Shown: positions 16,259-26,272, counted from the first letter of the stretch. The stretch is 64,000 nt of DNA from Caldilineaceae bacterium SB0661_bin_34 (GCA_009841145.1 VXMJ01000072.1:27714-91713); one strand, 5' to 3'. Numbers and translations: made by a program. Notes: a model not told the origin generated them from the letters alone.

Positions 16259-17764
16259 TCAGGCCACCCAGTTCAGGGTCCTGTCCACCGCCTTGAGCCA
16301 GTTGGCATGCAGTGCGTCGCGCTCCTCGACGCCAAGGGTGGGCTCCCAAACCCGGTCCACCCGGAATCCGGTCCGGATTGTCTCCTCGGATTCCCAGTAG
16401 CCGATGGCCAGACCGGCGGCATAGGCCGCGCCCAGGCTGGTGGTTTCCGTGATCACGGGCCGGACTACGGGAATGCCCAGAATGTCGGCCTGCAACTGCA
16501 TCAGGAAGTCGTTGGCCGTGGCGCCGCCGTCCACGTTGAGGCGTGGCATGGCAATGCCGCCTTCCTCGATCATCACGTTGAGCACGTCCCGCGACTGGAA
16601 GCAAATGGCTTCCAACGCGGCCCGCACCACGTGCGCCTTGGTTACATAACGGGTCAAGCCGGCCAGCACACCGCGGGCATCGCTGCGCCACCAGGGGGAA
16701 AAGAGGCCGCTGAAGGCCGGCACCAGGTAGCAGCCCCCGTTGTCGGGCACGCTGGAGGCCAGTTCCTCGGTGTCGGCGGCATCATCAATCATCTGCATCT
16801 CGTCGCGGAGCCACTGCACCGTGGCGCCGCCCATGGCCACCGACCCTTCCAGCGCATAGATGGCCGGCCGGTTGTCGAACCGGTAGGCCACCGTGGAAAT
16901 CAAACCCTTGGTACTCCGCCGGATTTCCTGCCCCGTGTTGAGCAGGAGGAAGCAGCCGGTGCCGTAGGTGTTCTTGGCCTCTCCCGGTGCCAGACAGGCC
17001 TGGCCAACGGTGGCGGCCTGTTGGTCGCCCAGAATGCCGCAGATGGGGACCTGGGCGCCGAGCGGCCCATCGGCCGCGGTTGCACCTAGGGCATCGGTGC
17101 TGCTACTGGGTGCGATCATCGGGAGAATGGCGGCCGGAATGTCCAGGGCTGCGAGCAGGTTTTCATCCCAGTCCAGTGTCTCCAGGTTCATGCACATGGT
17201 GCGGCTGGCATTGGTCACGTCCGTGACGTGTCGGCGGTCGGCGCTGAGCTGGAGCAACAGCCAGGTGTCGATTGTTCCGAAACAGAGGTCCCCGCGTCGG
17301 GCCCTGGCCATGCCGTTGTCGATGTGGTCCAGGATCCAGCGGATTTTGGACGAGGCGAAGTAGGGGGAGATAGGCAGGCCGCTGCGATGGGCTATTTCCG
17401 GTTCCAATCCGTCCGCCAGCCATTGGTTGCACAGTCGGTCGGTACGTGTGTCCTGCCAGACCAGAGCGTTGTGGACCGGACGTCCCGTCGCGCGTTCCCA
17501 GATGACAGTGGTCTCCCGCTGGTTGGTGATGCCCAAAGCCCCGATGTCGTTGCCGGTCAGTCCGACGGAGGACAGGGCCGTGCGTATCACCTCGGCGCAG
17601 TTGGCCCAGATTTCCAGAGGGTCGTGTTCGACCCATCCCTGCTGCGGGAAGATTTGACGGTGTTCCTTTTGGGCCTGTGCCACCACCTTGGCTTCGTGGT
17701 TGAACACCATGAAGCGCACACTGGTGGTGCCGGCGTCCAAGGCACCGATGTAACGTGTCGACAT
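16259..17764 (-). CDS. glpK: Glycerol kinase
   Basis: 501 residues, full family length. It phosphorylates glycerol to sn-glycerol 3-phosphate with ATP in the cytosol. Visible motifs: N-terminal phosphate-binding loop LDAGTTSVRFMVFN, glycerol-site NQRETTVIWE and WQDTRTDRLC, the FGGY-type ILGDQQAATVGQAC, NTYGTGCFLLLNTG and the C-terminal signature NVDGGATANDFLMQLQADIL. It lies 50 bp downstream of the channel gene; together with that gene and plsY, imported glycerol could be fed into phospholipid synthesis or glycolysis. Confidence 0.96.
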   Translation of the reverse strand: MSTRYIGALDAGTTSVRFMVFNHEAKVVAQAQKEHRQIFPQQGWVEHDPLEIWANCAEVIRTALSSVGLTGNDIGALGITNQRETTVIWERATGRPVHNALVWQDTRTDRLCNQWLADGLEPEIAHRSGLPISPYFASSKIRWILDHIDNGMARARRGDLCFGTIDTWLLLQLSADRRHVTDVTNASRTMCMNLETLDWDENLLAALDIPAAILPMIAPSSSTDALGATAADGPLGAQVPICGILGDQQAATVGQACLAPGEAKNTYGTGCFLLLNTGQEIRRSTKGLISTVAYRFDNRPAIYALEGSVAMGGATVQWLRDEMQMIDDAADTEELASSVPDNGGCYLVPAFSGLFSPWWRSDARGVLAGLTRYVTKAHVVRAALEAICFQSRDVLNVMIEEGGIAMPRLNVDGGATANDFLMQLQADILGIPVVRPVITETTSLGAAYAAGLAIGYWESEETIRTGFRVDRVWEPTLGVEERDALHANWLKAVDRTLNWVA

Positions 17765-17814
17765 GGGGCTTGCGGAGAAAAGGGGGACGGAAGTTGCTCG
17801 GGAGTGCCTGCCGA

Positions 17815-18612
17815 CTAGGACGGCGGCGCTCCATTTTGGAGAGGGTGACGGCCGCGGTGCCGCCTGCCGGACCTGCGGGAACGGCAGCCTTCAGGTTCAC
17901 CATCCGATGGCCAATGCGCGCGGTTCCCGTTGCCCTTGTTGGACAGCATGAAGAACCTGTTGTAAAGGCCGGCCAGGGCTGCGCCGCCAAACGTAGCCAC
18001 CATATAGAGCCAAATGCCCGCGTAGTTGCCCGTGGCCACGGCGGGTCCCAAGGTGCGGGCGGGGTTGAAGGACGCACCGGTCAGTGGACCGAATGCCACG
18101 ATTAGGGCACCTACGGTGAAGGCGATGGCGATGGGTGCCAGGTTGCCGGCCTTGCCCTTGACGGCGCAGTGCAGGATAGCGTTGACCATCAGGAACGTGC
18201 CGAGCACCTCAAGCGCGAACGCGGCCGGAACAGAAACGCCGTCGGCAATGACCGTGGCGCCGTAGGCTGACGTCGCGCCGGACAAGTCCACCATACCTTT
18301 GAAGGCAAATTGCACAAACAGGCCTCCCGCAACGCCGCCGGCCAACTGGACCACGATGAACGGCAGGACCCGGACTCGCTCGATGGCACCGGCCACGAAC
18401 AGGCCAAGGGTAGCCGCGGGATTGATGATGCTGCCGCTGATGTCGCCGTGGGCATAGGCCATGACCATGATGACTAAGGCATGGGCGAACATGATCGAGA
18501 CCAGGGAGCCGATCCCCAGATCCGCCAACACGACAGCGCCGGTACCGGCAAAGATGAGCAAAAATGTGCCGAGGAACTCGGCCAGCAAACGGCGAGCAGT
18601 TTCTTTGCGCAT
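17815..18612 (-). CDS. MIP-family channel (aquaporin/glycerol facilitator)
   Basis: 265 residues with six membrane helices. The two half-helix motifs are both present: INPAATLGL near residue 65 and FNPARTLGPA near residue 185. Early residues LLAEFLGTFLLIFAGTGAVVL are the typical MIP start. Water and glycerol selectivity cannot be settled by eye, but the adjacent glycerol kinase gene favours glycerol. An unusual ~30-residue Arg/Gly-rich tail (GCRSRRSGRRHRGRH) extends past the last helix and is encoded up to the glpK leader; it may be a neutral read-out after loss of an earlier stop. Start at 18612 chosen over upstream in-frame ATGs because MRKETARRLL fits the family N-terminus. Confidence 0.9.
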   Translation of the reverse strand: MRKETARRLLAEFLGTFLLIFAGTGAVVLADLGIGSLVSIMFAHALVIMVMAYAHGDISGSIINPAATLGLFVAGAIERVRVLPFIVVQLAGGVAGGLFVQFAFKGMVDLSGATSAYGATVIADGVSVPAAFALEVLGTFLMVNAILHCAVKGKAGNLAPIAIAFTVGALIVAFGPLTGASFNPARTLGPAVATGNYAGIWLYMVATFGGAALAGLYNRFFMLSNKGNGNRAHWPSDGEPEGCRSRRSGRRHRGRHPLQNGAPPS

Positions 18613-18786
18613 GGTGTCGCCGTTCGGATTCGGCAGTCTGGCGTCAACGGTCCGGGATGTCATCATTCCTGGCTTGTGAGACAGCAACGAGGGGCCCACG
18701 CGACCCGGTTGCTACTGTTGCAACACAGATGGCAATGGGTGGCGGAAAGTCGACTTCAACCCGTGACGGCTCAACGGAACCGGGCC

Positions 18787-19428
18787 CTACCAAAGGGTGA
18801 TGATCCGTTCGTCCTGCTGTCGTAGCTTTTCCCGGTTGGACCGGAGTGAGACGATGATGGCCAGACAGGCGGGGATGGCGAAGGCCAGGTAGGACCAGGA
18901 CAGCACTCCGTTTGCGGACAGGGCCAGAAAGCCGGTCAAGGAGACCACACCGGTGGACAAGGTCGCGATCGCGGCAATGCGGCCCCACCAAATCATGGTG
19001 GCCCCGACCAGGACCACAATCAGGCCGACGATTGGGTTGAGGGCCAGGCAGGTCAACGCGCACGTCATGCCGCCGGCCCCTCCCCTGAAGCCCAGGAAGA
19101 CCGACCAGTTGTGACCCAGAACGGCGCCGCCGCCGGCCGCGGCCGCGGCCAGGACGCTGAGGTCCTCCGTCGCCGCGGGAGCCAGTTGTGCCAGCAGCCA
19201 TCGGACCAGGACCACGGCTGCGACGCCTTTCAGGGCATCGCCCAGGGCCGTCGGCAGGGCTGCCTTGAGGCCGGCGGCGCGCCAGGCGTTGGTGGCACCG
19301 GTCCGTCCGGACCCGACGGTCCGGATGTCCACGCCCCAGACCCGGCAGGCAAGGAACCCGACCGGGACGGCCCCCAGCAGGTAGCCGATGAGGATTGCAG
19401 CCGGGACATACAGGTATGGGCTGTCCAT
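18787..19428 (-). CDS. plsY: Glycerol-3-phosphate acyltransferase PlsY
   Basis: 213 residues, integral membrane enzyme transferring acyl from acyl-phosphate to sn-glycerol 3-phosphate, the first step of phospholipid synthesis. Motif 1 is GSGRTGATNAWR (usual GSGN-x-GATN), motif 2 is GDALKG, motif 3 is GHNWSVFLGFRGGAG (usual F-K-G-G-K-G, here Lys replaced by Arg and Ala). These substitutions are worth noting, but the overall fold and motif spacing are intact. It sits 44 bp after tpx and upstream of the glycerol channel and kinase. Confidence 0.88.
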   Translation of the reverse strand: MDSPYLYVPAAILIGYLLGAVPVGFLACRVWGVDIRTVGSGRTGATNAWRAAGLKAALPTALGDALKGVAAVVLVRWLLAQLAPAATEDLSVLAAAAAGGGAVLGHNWSVFLGFRGGAGGMTCALTCLALNPIVGLIVVLVGATMIWWGRIAAIATLSTGVVSLTGFLALSANGVLSWSYLAFAIPACLAIIVSLRSNREKLRQQDERIITLW

Positions 19429-19472
19429 CGCCGGAGCCGTAGGGGTCTCCCTGCGAGTCGCCGGCTGGCCGG

Positions 19473-19991
19473 TTACAGCAGGGCCTTGACCGCCTCCAAG
19501 GCTGCCGCGTAGTCGGGTTCGTCCGTCAGTTCGTCGAGGTACTCGACGTAGGTGACCTTGTCCTTCTTGTCAATGACGAACACGGAACGGTGGTTCAGGC
19601 GCAATTCCTTGACCTCGGTGCCATAGGCTTGGCCGAACGCCATGGCCTTGTGATCAGACAGCATCTTCAGGTTCTCGATGCCGTCGGCCGCACACCAGCG
19701 TTCCTGGGCCACCGGCAGGTCGGCACTGACGGTCAGTACGACCACTTGGGCATCGTCCAAGGCCGCAGCCTCTTCGTTGAAGTTCCTGGTTTGCGTCTGG
19801 CAGACGGGAGTGTCGATGCTGGGTACGACGCTGACGAGGCGAATCTTGCCCACACTGTCGCCGAGCAGGTTGTAGGTGTCGGCTAGGGTGGCGGCGAGCT
19901 CCACATCGGGAGCCTCGTCGCCCACGGATACCTGCCTGCCCTCCAAGTGCAGCTCGGTGTCTCTCAGGAAGGTTACGGTTCTCCAGCTCAT
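19473..19991 (-). CDS. tpx: Thiol peroxidase (Tpx-type peroxiredoxin)
   Basis: 172 residues. It reduces peroxides using a peroxidatic cysteine: VPSIDTPVCQTQ places it at Cys64, and RWCAADG supplies the probable resolving Cys100, the atypical two-cysteine arrangement of Tpx. Later SVFVIDKKDKVTYVEY is the usual C-terminal strand. The ATG at 19991 is preceded by GAGGA at a good distance; an ATG 24 bases further upstream is less likely. First gene of a minus-strand run leading to plsY. Confidence 0.95.
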   Translation of the reverse strand: MSWRTVTFLRDTELHLEGRQVSVGDEAPDVELAATLADTYNLLGDSVGKIRLVSVVPSIDTPVCQTQTRNFNEEAAALDDAQVVVLTVSADLPVAQERWCAADGIENLKMLSDHKAMAFGQAYGTEVKELRLNHRSVFVIDKKDKVTYVEYLDELTDEPDYAAALEAVKALL

Positions 19992-20057
19992 GATTGATCG
20001 TCCTCGTGATGACAAATCGGGGAATAGAGTAAGGGGGTGCGCACACCAGGCTGGCTG

Positions 20058-20576
20058 TCAGGCACCAATTTCGGGCGGCGGCCGCGTTTGCACATCTGTG
20101 GTTCGGGTGATGACGTCCGACGTGATCTCGGTGGGTGATGCCTGGTGCCGGTGGTCGGCTGAACCCAACAGGAACATCTCCGCCTTCATGACCGCATTCT
20201 CATCGATGTAGATGGTGTTGACATGAACATGGCCGTGGACTTCGGCGCCCTGCAGGATCTCGGCCCGATCGGCGGTCAGGGTGCCACTGTATACGCCGCG
20301 GATTGAGACAATCTGGGCAGTCAGGTCGGCACCCACGCGGGCATCCTCGGCAATGATTATATTGGCGGATGTTTCGATGAGCGCATTTTCAACCATGCCT
20401 TCGATGATCACGGTGTTCCGGCACCGCAGGTGGCCGCTGAACCAGGTGTCGGATCCCAGGATCAGTTCCGTTCCGGGTTGTTCCCGAAGTGCTCCGGTTC
20501 CGTTGATCCAACCGCCCATCGCGCGCACGATGCGCTGGATGCCGGTGGTTTGGTTTTCGCTGGTCATTGCTGTCAT
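20058..20576 (-). CDS. Bactofilin-type polymer-forming protein
   Basis: 172 residues. The central ~100 residues form short parallel beta repeats (TWFSGHLRCRNTVIIEGMVEN, ANIIIAEDARVGADL, GVYSGTLTADRAEILQGAEVHGHVHV), the right-handed beta helix of bactofilins, flanked by polar tails. Such proteins polymerise without nucleotide and scaffold envelope enzymes. Starts at 20576 or 20567 are both possible. It is separated by ~107 bp from livF upstream and has no partner peptidase next to it. Confidence 0.8.
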   Translation of the reverse strand: MTAMTSENQTTGIQRIVRAMGGWINGTGALREQPGTELILGSDTWFSGHLRCRNTVIIEGMVENALIETSANIIIAEDARVGADLTAQIVSIRGVYSGTLTADRAEILQGAEVHGHVHVNTIYIDENAVMKAEMFLLGSADHRHQASPTEITSDVITRTTDVQTRPPPEIGA

Positions 20577-20683
20577 GCGCTCGGAGGCGCCGCGTGGCAG
20601 ATGCGGCCCGACGGCAAGGTCATTGTAGTCATTTACAGAATGCTGCGGGCGGCGTACCGGCCCTGGCGGGGCTGTCCCGGACG

Positions 20684-21394
20684 TCAACCCCCCAGATACG
20701 CCTCGATGACCGCGGGGTCATTGGCCAAGTCGGCGGCGAAGCCCTCAAGCGTCAAGCGGCCCGTCTCCATCACGTAGGCGCGGTTGGCCAGCGTTAGTGC
20801 CCGCCGCGCGTTCTGTTCCACCAGCAGGATAGTGGTGCCCTGGTGGCTGATGTCCGCCACCTTCTCGAAGATCTGGTCCACCAGGACCGGAGCCAGTCCC
20901 ATGGACGGTTCGTCCATCAACAGGAGACGCGGCCGGGTCATCAGGGCGCGCCCCATGGCCAGCATCTGCTGTTCACCGCCGCTGAGCAACCCCGCAGGTT
21001 GTTTCATGCGCTCGCCCAGGCGCGGGAACAGACCTGTCACCATGTCCATGTCGGCGCGTACACCGTCCTTGTCGTTGCGCTGATAGGCACCCATCAACAG
21101 GTTCTCGTATACCGACATCCGGGCAAAGACACCGCGGTTTTCCGGCACCATCACCATGCCGCGCCCGACCAGTTCGTGCACTTCGGCACCACGGGTGTCC
21201 CGCCCGTCGAACAGTACCGCGCCGGTAGTGGGCGACATCAGGTTGCAAATGGTGCGCAGGGTGGTGGTCTTGCCGGCACCGTTGGCTCCGATCAGTGAGA
21301 CGATCTCGCCTTCGTCCACGAACAGGGAGATGCCGTGCAGGGCCTCCAGATTGCCGTAGGCGGCGCGGACGTCCCGCAACTCAAGCAGATGCAT
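20684..21394 (-). CDS. livF: Branched-chain amino-acid-type ABC transporter ATPase LivF
   Basis: 236 residues. Walker A IGANGAGKTT, signature LSGGEQQMLAMGRAL, Walker B LLLMDEPSMGLAP, H-loop LLVEQNARRAL. The MVPENRGVF stretch and the VIEAYLGG end are typical of LivF. Last gene of the liv cluster, 21 bp after livG. Confidence 0.95.
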   Translation of the reverse strand: MHLLELRDVRAAYGNLEALHGISLFVDEGEIVSLIGANGAGKTTTLRTICNLMSPTTGAVLFDGRDTRGAEVHELVGRGMVMVPENRGVFARMSVYENLLMGAYQRNDKDGVRADMDMVTGLFPRLGERMKQPAGLLSGGEQQMLAMGRALMTRPRLLLMDEPSMGLAPVLVDQIFEKVADISHQGTTILLVEQNARRALTLANRAYVMETGRLTLEGFAADLANDPAVIEAYLGG

Positions 21395-21415
21395 GGCATT
21401 TCAACCCGGGGGCGG

Positions 21416-22192
<777 letters not shown>

Positions 22193-22199
22193 GGCCGTG

Positions 22200-23894
22200 T
22201 CAGCCGGAGGCTGCGGAGGAACTGGCTGCCGGAGTCCCGCCGGCCGGCTGCGGGGCCGGTTCGGTGCGGTAGTGGCGCGCCCGGGCCGGCATCAGGCCGC
22301 CGGGCCGGTAGATGGCCACTGCCATGAGGAGGATCCCGTACAGGAGGAAGCGAAACTCGGAGAATTCGCGCAGGAGTTCCGGTACGCCGATCAGCATCAG
22401 GGTGCCAAGCACCATGCCGCGTATGCTGCCCATGCCACCCACGATGATGATGCACAGGACATTCATCGAAATCAGGAGCGAGAAGGAGTGGGGGAAGATG
22501 GTGCCCAGCTTCGAGGCGAAGATGGCGCCGGCCAGCCCGCCGCTGGCGGCGCTGAGCGTGAAGGCCAGGGTTTTGATCCAGGTGGTGTCGATTCCAATGG
22601 CGTTGGCTACGGTTTCGTCGTCGCGGATGGCCATCCAGCGACGACCGGTCAGCGAAAGGTCCAGGCGGTTGATCACCACCAGCATCACGAGGCTGGCTGC
22701 CAGGATGATGTAGAAGAGATGCTGGGGCGTCTGGAAGGTGAACGCACCGATGTTCGGCTTGGGAATGAACAGGACACCCTGCGAGCCACCGATCAGCGGT
22801 GCCAGCCAGTCGGACAGGGCCAACAGGCGGATGATTTCGCCGAATCCCATGGTGGCAATGGCCAGATAGTCCCCGCGCATGCGAATCACCGGCAGCGCCA
22901 ACAGGAGGCCGGTGAACATGGCCGCCAGGATGCTCACGGGCAGGATGAGCCAGAAGTTGAATTCCCCGGTGGCCTGCGGGCCCGAATTGGTGAGCACGCC
23001 CATCAGGTAGGCGCCCACCGCAAAGTTGGTCACGTAGCCGAGGTCGAACAGGCCGGCCAGGCCCACGGCAATGTTCAGTCCCAGGGCCATCAGCAGGTAG
23101 AGGCCGACGTTGGCCAGCACTTCGCTGAGGTAACTGCCCACCAGCCAAGGCAGCACCAGCAGCACTAGGACGCCGGCACCGCGGACCGCCAGCGACACCT
23201 GCCGCTGACGTTCCGGTTCGAGCTGCGGCAGGCGGTCCTGCATCCGCAGCCGGATGCGCGGCACCAGACCGCGCCAGGCGAACACGGACGCAACCGCGAT
23301 GGCCGCCACCGCGGGTCGGAGCGCTCCCTGGCTAAACAGCAGCCGATCGGGTCGTCCGTTCAGGATTTGCCGCAGGACCTGGCTGATCAGCTCGCTCAGC
23401 AGAGCCATACCGACTACTATCAGGGCGGCTATGAAGATCGTGTTGCGCAAGTAGGCCGGCATCAAGGCTAGGCCGGAACCGACGGCACCGGCCCCTAGGG
23501 CTGTCACCGCAAACAGCCCCAGGCCGGCCGCCAGCACATCCTGTCCCATGGTCATGTACGCAACCAGGGCCGGCGAGGCATGCGTGAACATGTGTCGGAT
23601 GGATACGGCATCGATGAACAGGATGAACAGGCCCGTCGCGACCATGCCTGCAAGACAGGCGACGAGCACCCGAATCCAGCCGACCCTCCTGTTTGGAGCC
23701 TGTTGCTGCAGCAACAGGCCCAGGCCCACAAAGGGGCCGAACAGTACCAACTTGCCCAGGTCCAGGACGCCCATGACAATCTCGCGCTCGCCGAAGGCCT
23801 CCATCATGCCCGTCAGCGCGATGTAGATGCACAGGACGCCGGCCACGGCTCCCTGTGAGAGGGGTTTGGCCAATTGTTTGAGCAGGCGCTGCAT
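22200..23894 (-). CDS. livM: Branched-chain amino-acid-type ABC transporter permease LivM with long N-terminal extension
   Basis: 564 residues. The last ~300 residues are the canonical LivM core, beginning GLYLLMALGLNIAVGLAGLF and containing the EAA-like loop MAIRDDETVANAIGI. The first ~250 residues are an added block with several hydrophobic helices (LCIYIALTGMMEAF, LVACLAGMVATGLFILFI, LLAAGLGLFAV-type segments), longer than in the E. coli protein. The start ATG at 23894 overlaps the livH stop (ATGA). The C-terminus has a Pro/Ala/Gly-rich tail. What the extra membrane block does is not evident. Confidence 0.9.
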   Translation of the reverse strand: MQRLLKQLAKPLSQGAVAGVLCIYIALTGMMEAFGEREIVMGVLDLGKLVLFGPFVGLGLLLQQQAPNRRVGWIRVLVACLAGMVATGLFILFIDAVSIRHMFTHASPALVAYMTMGQDVLAAGLGLFAVTALGAGAVGSGLALMPAYLRNTIFIAALIVVGMALLSELISQVLRQILNGRPDRLLFSQGALRPAVAAIAVASVFAWRGLVPRIRLRMQDRLPQLEPERQRQVSLAVRGAGVLVLLVLPWLVGSYLSEVLANVGLYLLMALGLNIAVGLAGLFDLGYVTNFAVGAYLMGVLTNSGPQATGEFNFWLILPVSILAAMFTGLLLALPVIRMRGDYLAIATMGFGEIIRLLALSDWLAPLIGGSQGVLFIPKPNIGAFTFQTPQHLFYIILAASLVMLVVINRLDLSLTGRRWMAIRDDETVANAIGIDTTWIKTLAFTLSAASGGLAGAIFASKLGTIFPHSFSLLISMNVLCIIIVGGMGSIRGMVLGTLMLIGVPELLREFSEFRFLLYGILLMAVAIYRPGGLMPARARHYRTEPAPQPAGGTPAASSSAASG

Positions 23895-25039
23895 CAGGCC
23901 TTCTCCTCCTCGATGACCTCGCCCATGATGCCCTGCGGCCGGAAAATCAGGATCAGGACCAGCATCAGGAAGGCGATGACGTCCTTGAGTTGATTGGAGC
24001 CGGGAATGCCCAAGCCGGTCAGCACCAGATTGGGGCCCAGCGCTTCGAAGATGCCAAGCAGGAGGCCGCCGATCAAGGCGCCCGGCACACTGCCGATGCC
24101 CCCCAGTACCGCGGCCGTGAAGGCCTTGACGCCGGGGAAGAAGCCCATGATGAAGCTGACGCCCTGCGGCTTGTAGAGACCGTTGATGACACCTGCGGCG
24201 CCGGCCAGCGCGCCGCCGATGCCGAACGTGAACATGATGACGCGTTCGATGTTTACCCCCATCAGGCGGGCAGTTTCCATGTTCTCGGATACGGCCCGCA
24301 TGGCCCGTCCGATCCGGGTCTTTTCCACAAGGATGTACAGACCCGCCATCAGTGCCAGGGCGACCGTGAAAACGGTGATTTGCACATGCGGCACCGTGAT
24401 TTGTCCCAGTTCCAGGCGCCCGTCGAGTCCCGGCACCGTCGGATAGGAGCGGAACGCGGTGCTGAAGAAGCCGCGGGCCGTGTACTGGAGGAAAAACGAT
24501 GCGCCGATCGCGGAAATCAGCATCACCAGCCGCGGTTTGTTGCGCAGGGGCTTGTAGGCCACCCGTTCCACCAGCACGGCGACCGACATCGAAACCAAGG
24601 CTGCGAACAGAATCCAGCTCAGGACCGTGATCGCGGGGGCGCGTTCCAGAATGCCTTGCTGAGACGTCCATATGGCCAGAAACACTGTGCAGAACGCCCC
24701 GAACATGAAGACGTCGCCGTGGGCGAAATTGATCAGGCGCAGGATGCCGTATACCAGCGTGTAGCCCAGTGCAATCAGGGAGTAGATGCTGCCCTGGGCC
24801 ACGCCGGCGGAAATCAGCGTGCCCCACTGCGCCGCCGAGAACCGGCCTTCCATGAAGGTCCGCGTCGACCCGATTATCACCGCGCTGATGAATCCGATGC
24901 GAATTAGCAACAGGACGACGTCAACCCACGACATCCTGTCGAGGGCCAGGCGGCGCACCAGGGTGGCGGCCAGAGAGGAGTCCGCGGCGGTCACGGGGCC
25001 CGGCTTGCCGTCGATGGGGCAACGGGTCCGGTCCGGCAT
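23894..25039 (-). CDS. livH: Branched-chain amino-acid-type ABC transporter permease LivH
   Basis: About 381 residues from the ATG at 25039; an ATG at 24934 (346 residues, MSWVDVVLLL) is an equally reasonable start because the first ~35 residues are polar and not family-like. Core motifs: GSIYSLIALGYTLVYGILRLINFAHGD region, EAA-like loop AMRAVSENMETARLMGVN, and GGIGSVPGALIGGLLLG. It forms the pore with LivM and is translationally coupled to it. Confidence 0.92.
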   Translation of the reverse strand: MPDRTRCPIDGKPGPVTAADSSLAATLVRRLALDRMSWVDVVLLLIRIGFISAVIIGSTRTFMEGRFSAAQWGTLISAGVAQGSIYSLIALGYTLVYGILRLINFAHGDVFMFGAFCTVFLAIWTSQQGILERAPAITVLSWILFAALVSMSVAVLVERVAYKPLRNKPRLVMLISAIGASFFLQYTARGFFSTAFRSYPTVPGLDGRLELGQITVPHVQITVFTVALALMAGLYILVEKTRIGRAMRAVSENMETARLMGVNIERVIMFTFGIGGALAGAAGVINGLYKPQGVSFIMGFFPGVKAFTAAVLGGIGSVPGALIGGLLLGIFEALGPNLVLTGLGIPGSNQLKDVIAFLMLVLILIFRPQGIMGEVIEEEKA

Positions 25040-25103
25040 CCTCGCGGCTTCAAAGGCATGCGCCCGGACATGCCGTCCCGGTGCCGGCGGATGTCGGTCA
25101 TGA

Positions 25104-25580
25104 TCAGTCGGCCAATACCATTTGGCTGATTTCAATCCCGGCCTGGCTCATCATCTCAAGGGAGGTGGCGACATCGCCATGCACGCGGTTGTAGACCACG
25201 CGTCGGATCCCTGCGTTGATGATCATTTTCGCGCAGGTCAGGCAGGGAGCGTGCGTGACGTAGACCGTGCCGCCGTTGGTCGAGACGCCGTGCAGGGCCG
25301 CCTGGATCAGCGCGTTCTGCTCGGCATGCAGGGTCCGGAGGCAGTGGTCGGGACGGTTGGGGTCCGCAAAGAGGTGGCCCACCTCGTTGCAATGGGGCAG
25401 GCCGCTGGGGGCGCCGTTGTAGCCGGTCACCAGAACCCGGTGATGCCGCACGATCAGGCACCCGACCGCCGCCCGGTCGCAGGTGCTGCGGGTGGCCGCC
25501 ACACGCGCGAGCTGCATGAAATATTGATCCCAGGTTGGGCGGTGGTCCGGGGCGGCCTGGCCGGGAGGAGTCTGGTTCAA
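25104..25580 (-). CDS. Deoxycytidylate (dCMP) deaminase / ComEB-type
   Basis: 158 residues. Zinc-dependent deamination of dCMP to dUMP for dTTP synthesis. The zinc site is HAE (His85-Glu87) with PCLTC (Cys113, Cys116), and the allosteric/substrate region GYNGAPSGLPHC is conserved. The start is TTG at 25580, overlapping the upstream stop (TTGA); no ATG or GTG fits the family N-terminus better. Confidence 0.9.
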   Translation of the reverse strand: MNQTPPGQAAPDHRPTWDQYFMQLARVAATRSTCDRAAVGCLIVRHHRVLVTGYNGAPSGLPHCNEVGHLFADPNRPDHCLRTLHAEQNALIQAALHGVSTNGGTVYVTHAPCLTCAKMIINAGIRRVVYNRVHGDVATSLEMMSQAGIEISQMVLAD

Positions 25581-26272
25581 GGATGGTTCGGTTCGATGGC
25601 GGCGGGTTGCGTGTCCAGGTCGGCGGCCAGCCGCCGTCGATCCTGTTCGCTGTCACAGGCCAGATAGGTGGTGCCCATTATCCGCTTGACGTGCCGCCTG
25701 CGCAACCGGCTGGGCCGTTCCTGACGGTGTGTCAGGCGCACACAGGGCTTCCTGAACGAACCAAAGTACAGCTCGCCGACGGCTATGTCTACGATGTCTC
25801 CGGGCTGGCAGAAGATATACCACATGCCTTCCAACTGCTCGCGGCTACGTCCAATGCCGCAATACCGGGTTGGTTCAAGCCTTGTGATGACCGCGTGTTC
25901 CCGGGTGGGAAAGGTCCGGTACTCGCCTGACAGCCAGACATGGCGGCGGCAGCGCTCCTCCACCGCGAACAATCCCGTGACCGAAACCTGAATCGCCTGT
26001 CCCGGCGGCAACGGCACAGGTTTCGGAGGGGTGCCGCGCTCGGGCTGGAACATCACATAGTCATGGGTGTGCGCGGTCCACCAGACATAGGCCAGCAGTG
26101 CCAAACCGGCAACCGGAAAAGCCGCTGACCAATTCGGCAGGGCAGTGGCGTTGAGGGCCAGGAGGACGGCCGATGCCAACAACAGCACGCAGAGCCACTG
26201 CAACAGGCTGGGGGATCCCACATGGTGGTGGGCCAACCCGTGCATGACGCGCATGATGGCAGGTGAGCGCAT
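25577..26272 (-). CDS. Membrane protein of unknown function between ftsH-like and dCMP deaminase genes
   Basis: 231 residues from the ATG at 26272; a GTG at 26335, six bases past the FtsH-like gene's stop, would add 21 residues and couple it to that gene. Two hydrophobic helices (LLQWLCVLLLASAVLLAL, FPVAGLALLAYVWW) are followed by a soluble domain of ~150 residues (AIQVSVTGLFAVEER, RYCGIGRSREQLEGMWYIFC). The domain looks beta-rich, perhaps PH-like, but I do not recognise the family. The operon position suggests a membrane-quality or regulatory role only weakly. Confidence 0.65.
   Translation of the reverse strand: MRSPAIMRVMHGLAHHHVGSPSLLQWLCVLLLASAVLLALNATALPNWSAAFPVAGLALLAYVWWTAHTHDYVMFQPERGTPPKPVPLPPGQAIQVSVTGLFAVEERCRRHVWLSGEYRTFPTREHAVITRLEPTRYCGIGRSREQLEGMWYIFCQPGDIVDIAVGELYFGSFRKPCVRLTHRQERPSRLRRRHVKRIMGTTYLACDSEQDRRRLAADLDTQPAAIEPNHP

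Noticed and set aside
23895..24827. Extension of livM upstream into livH
   Set aside because: The longer frame is out-of-frame livH sequence with no LivM-like content; the ATGA overlap gives the natural start.
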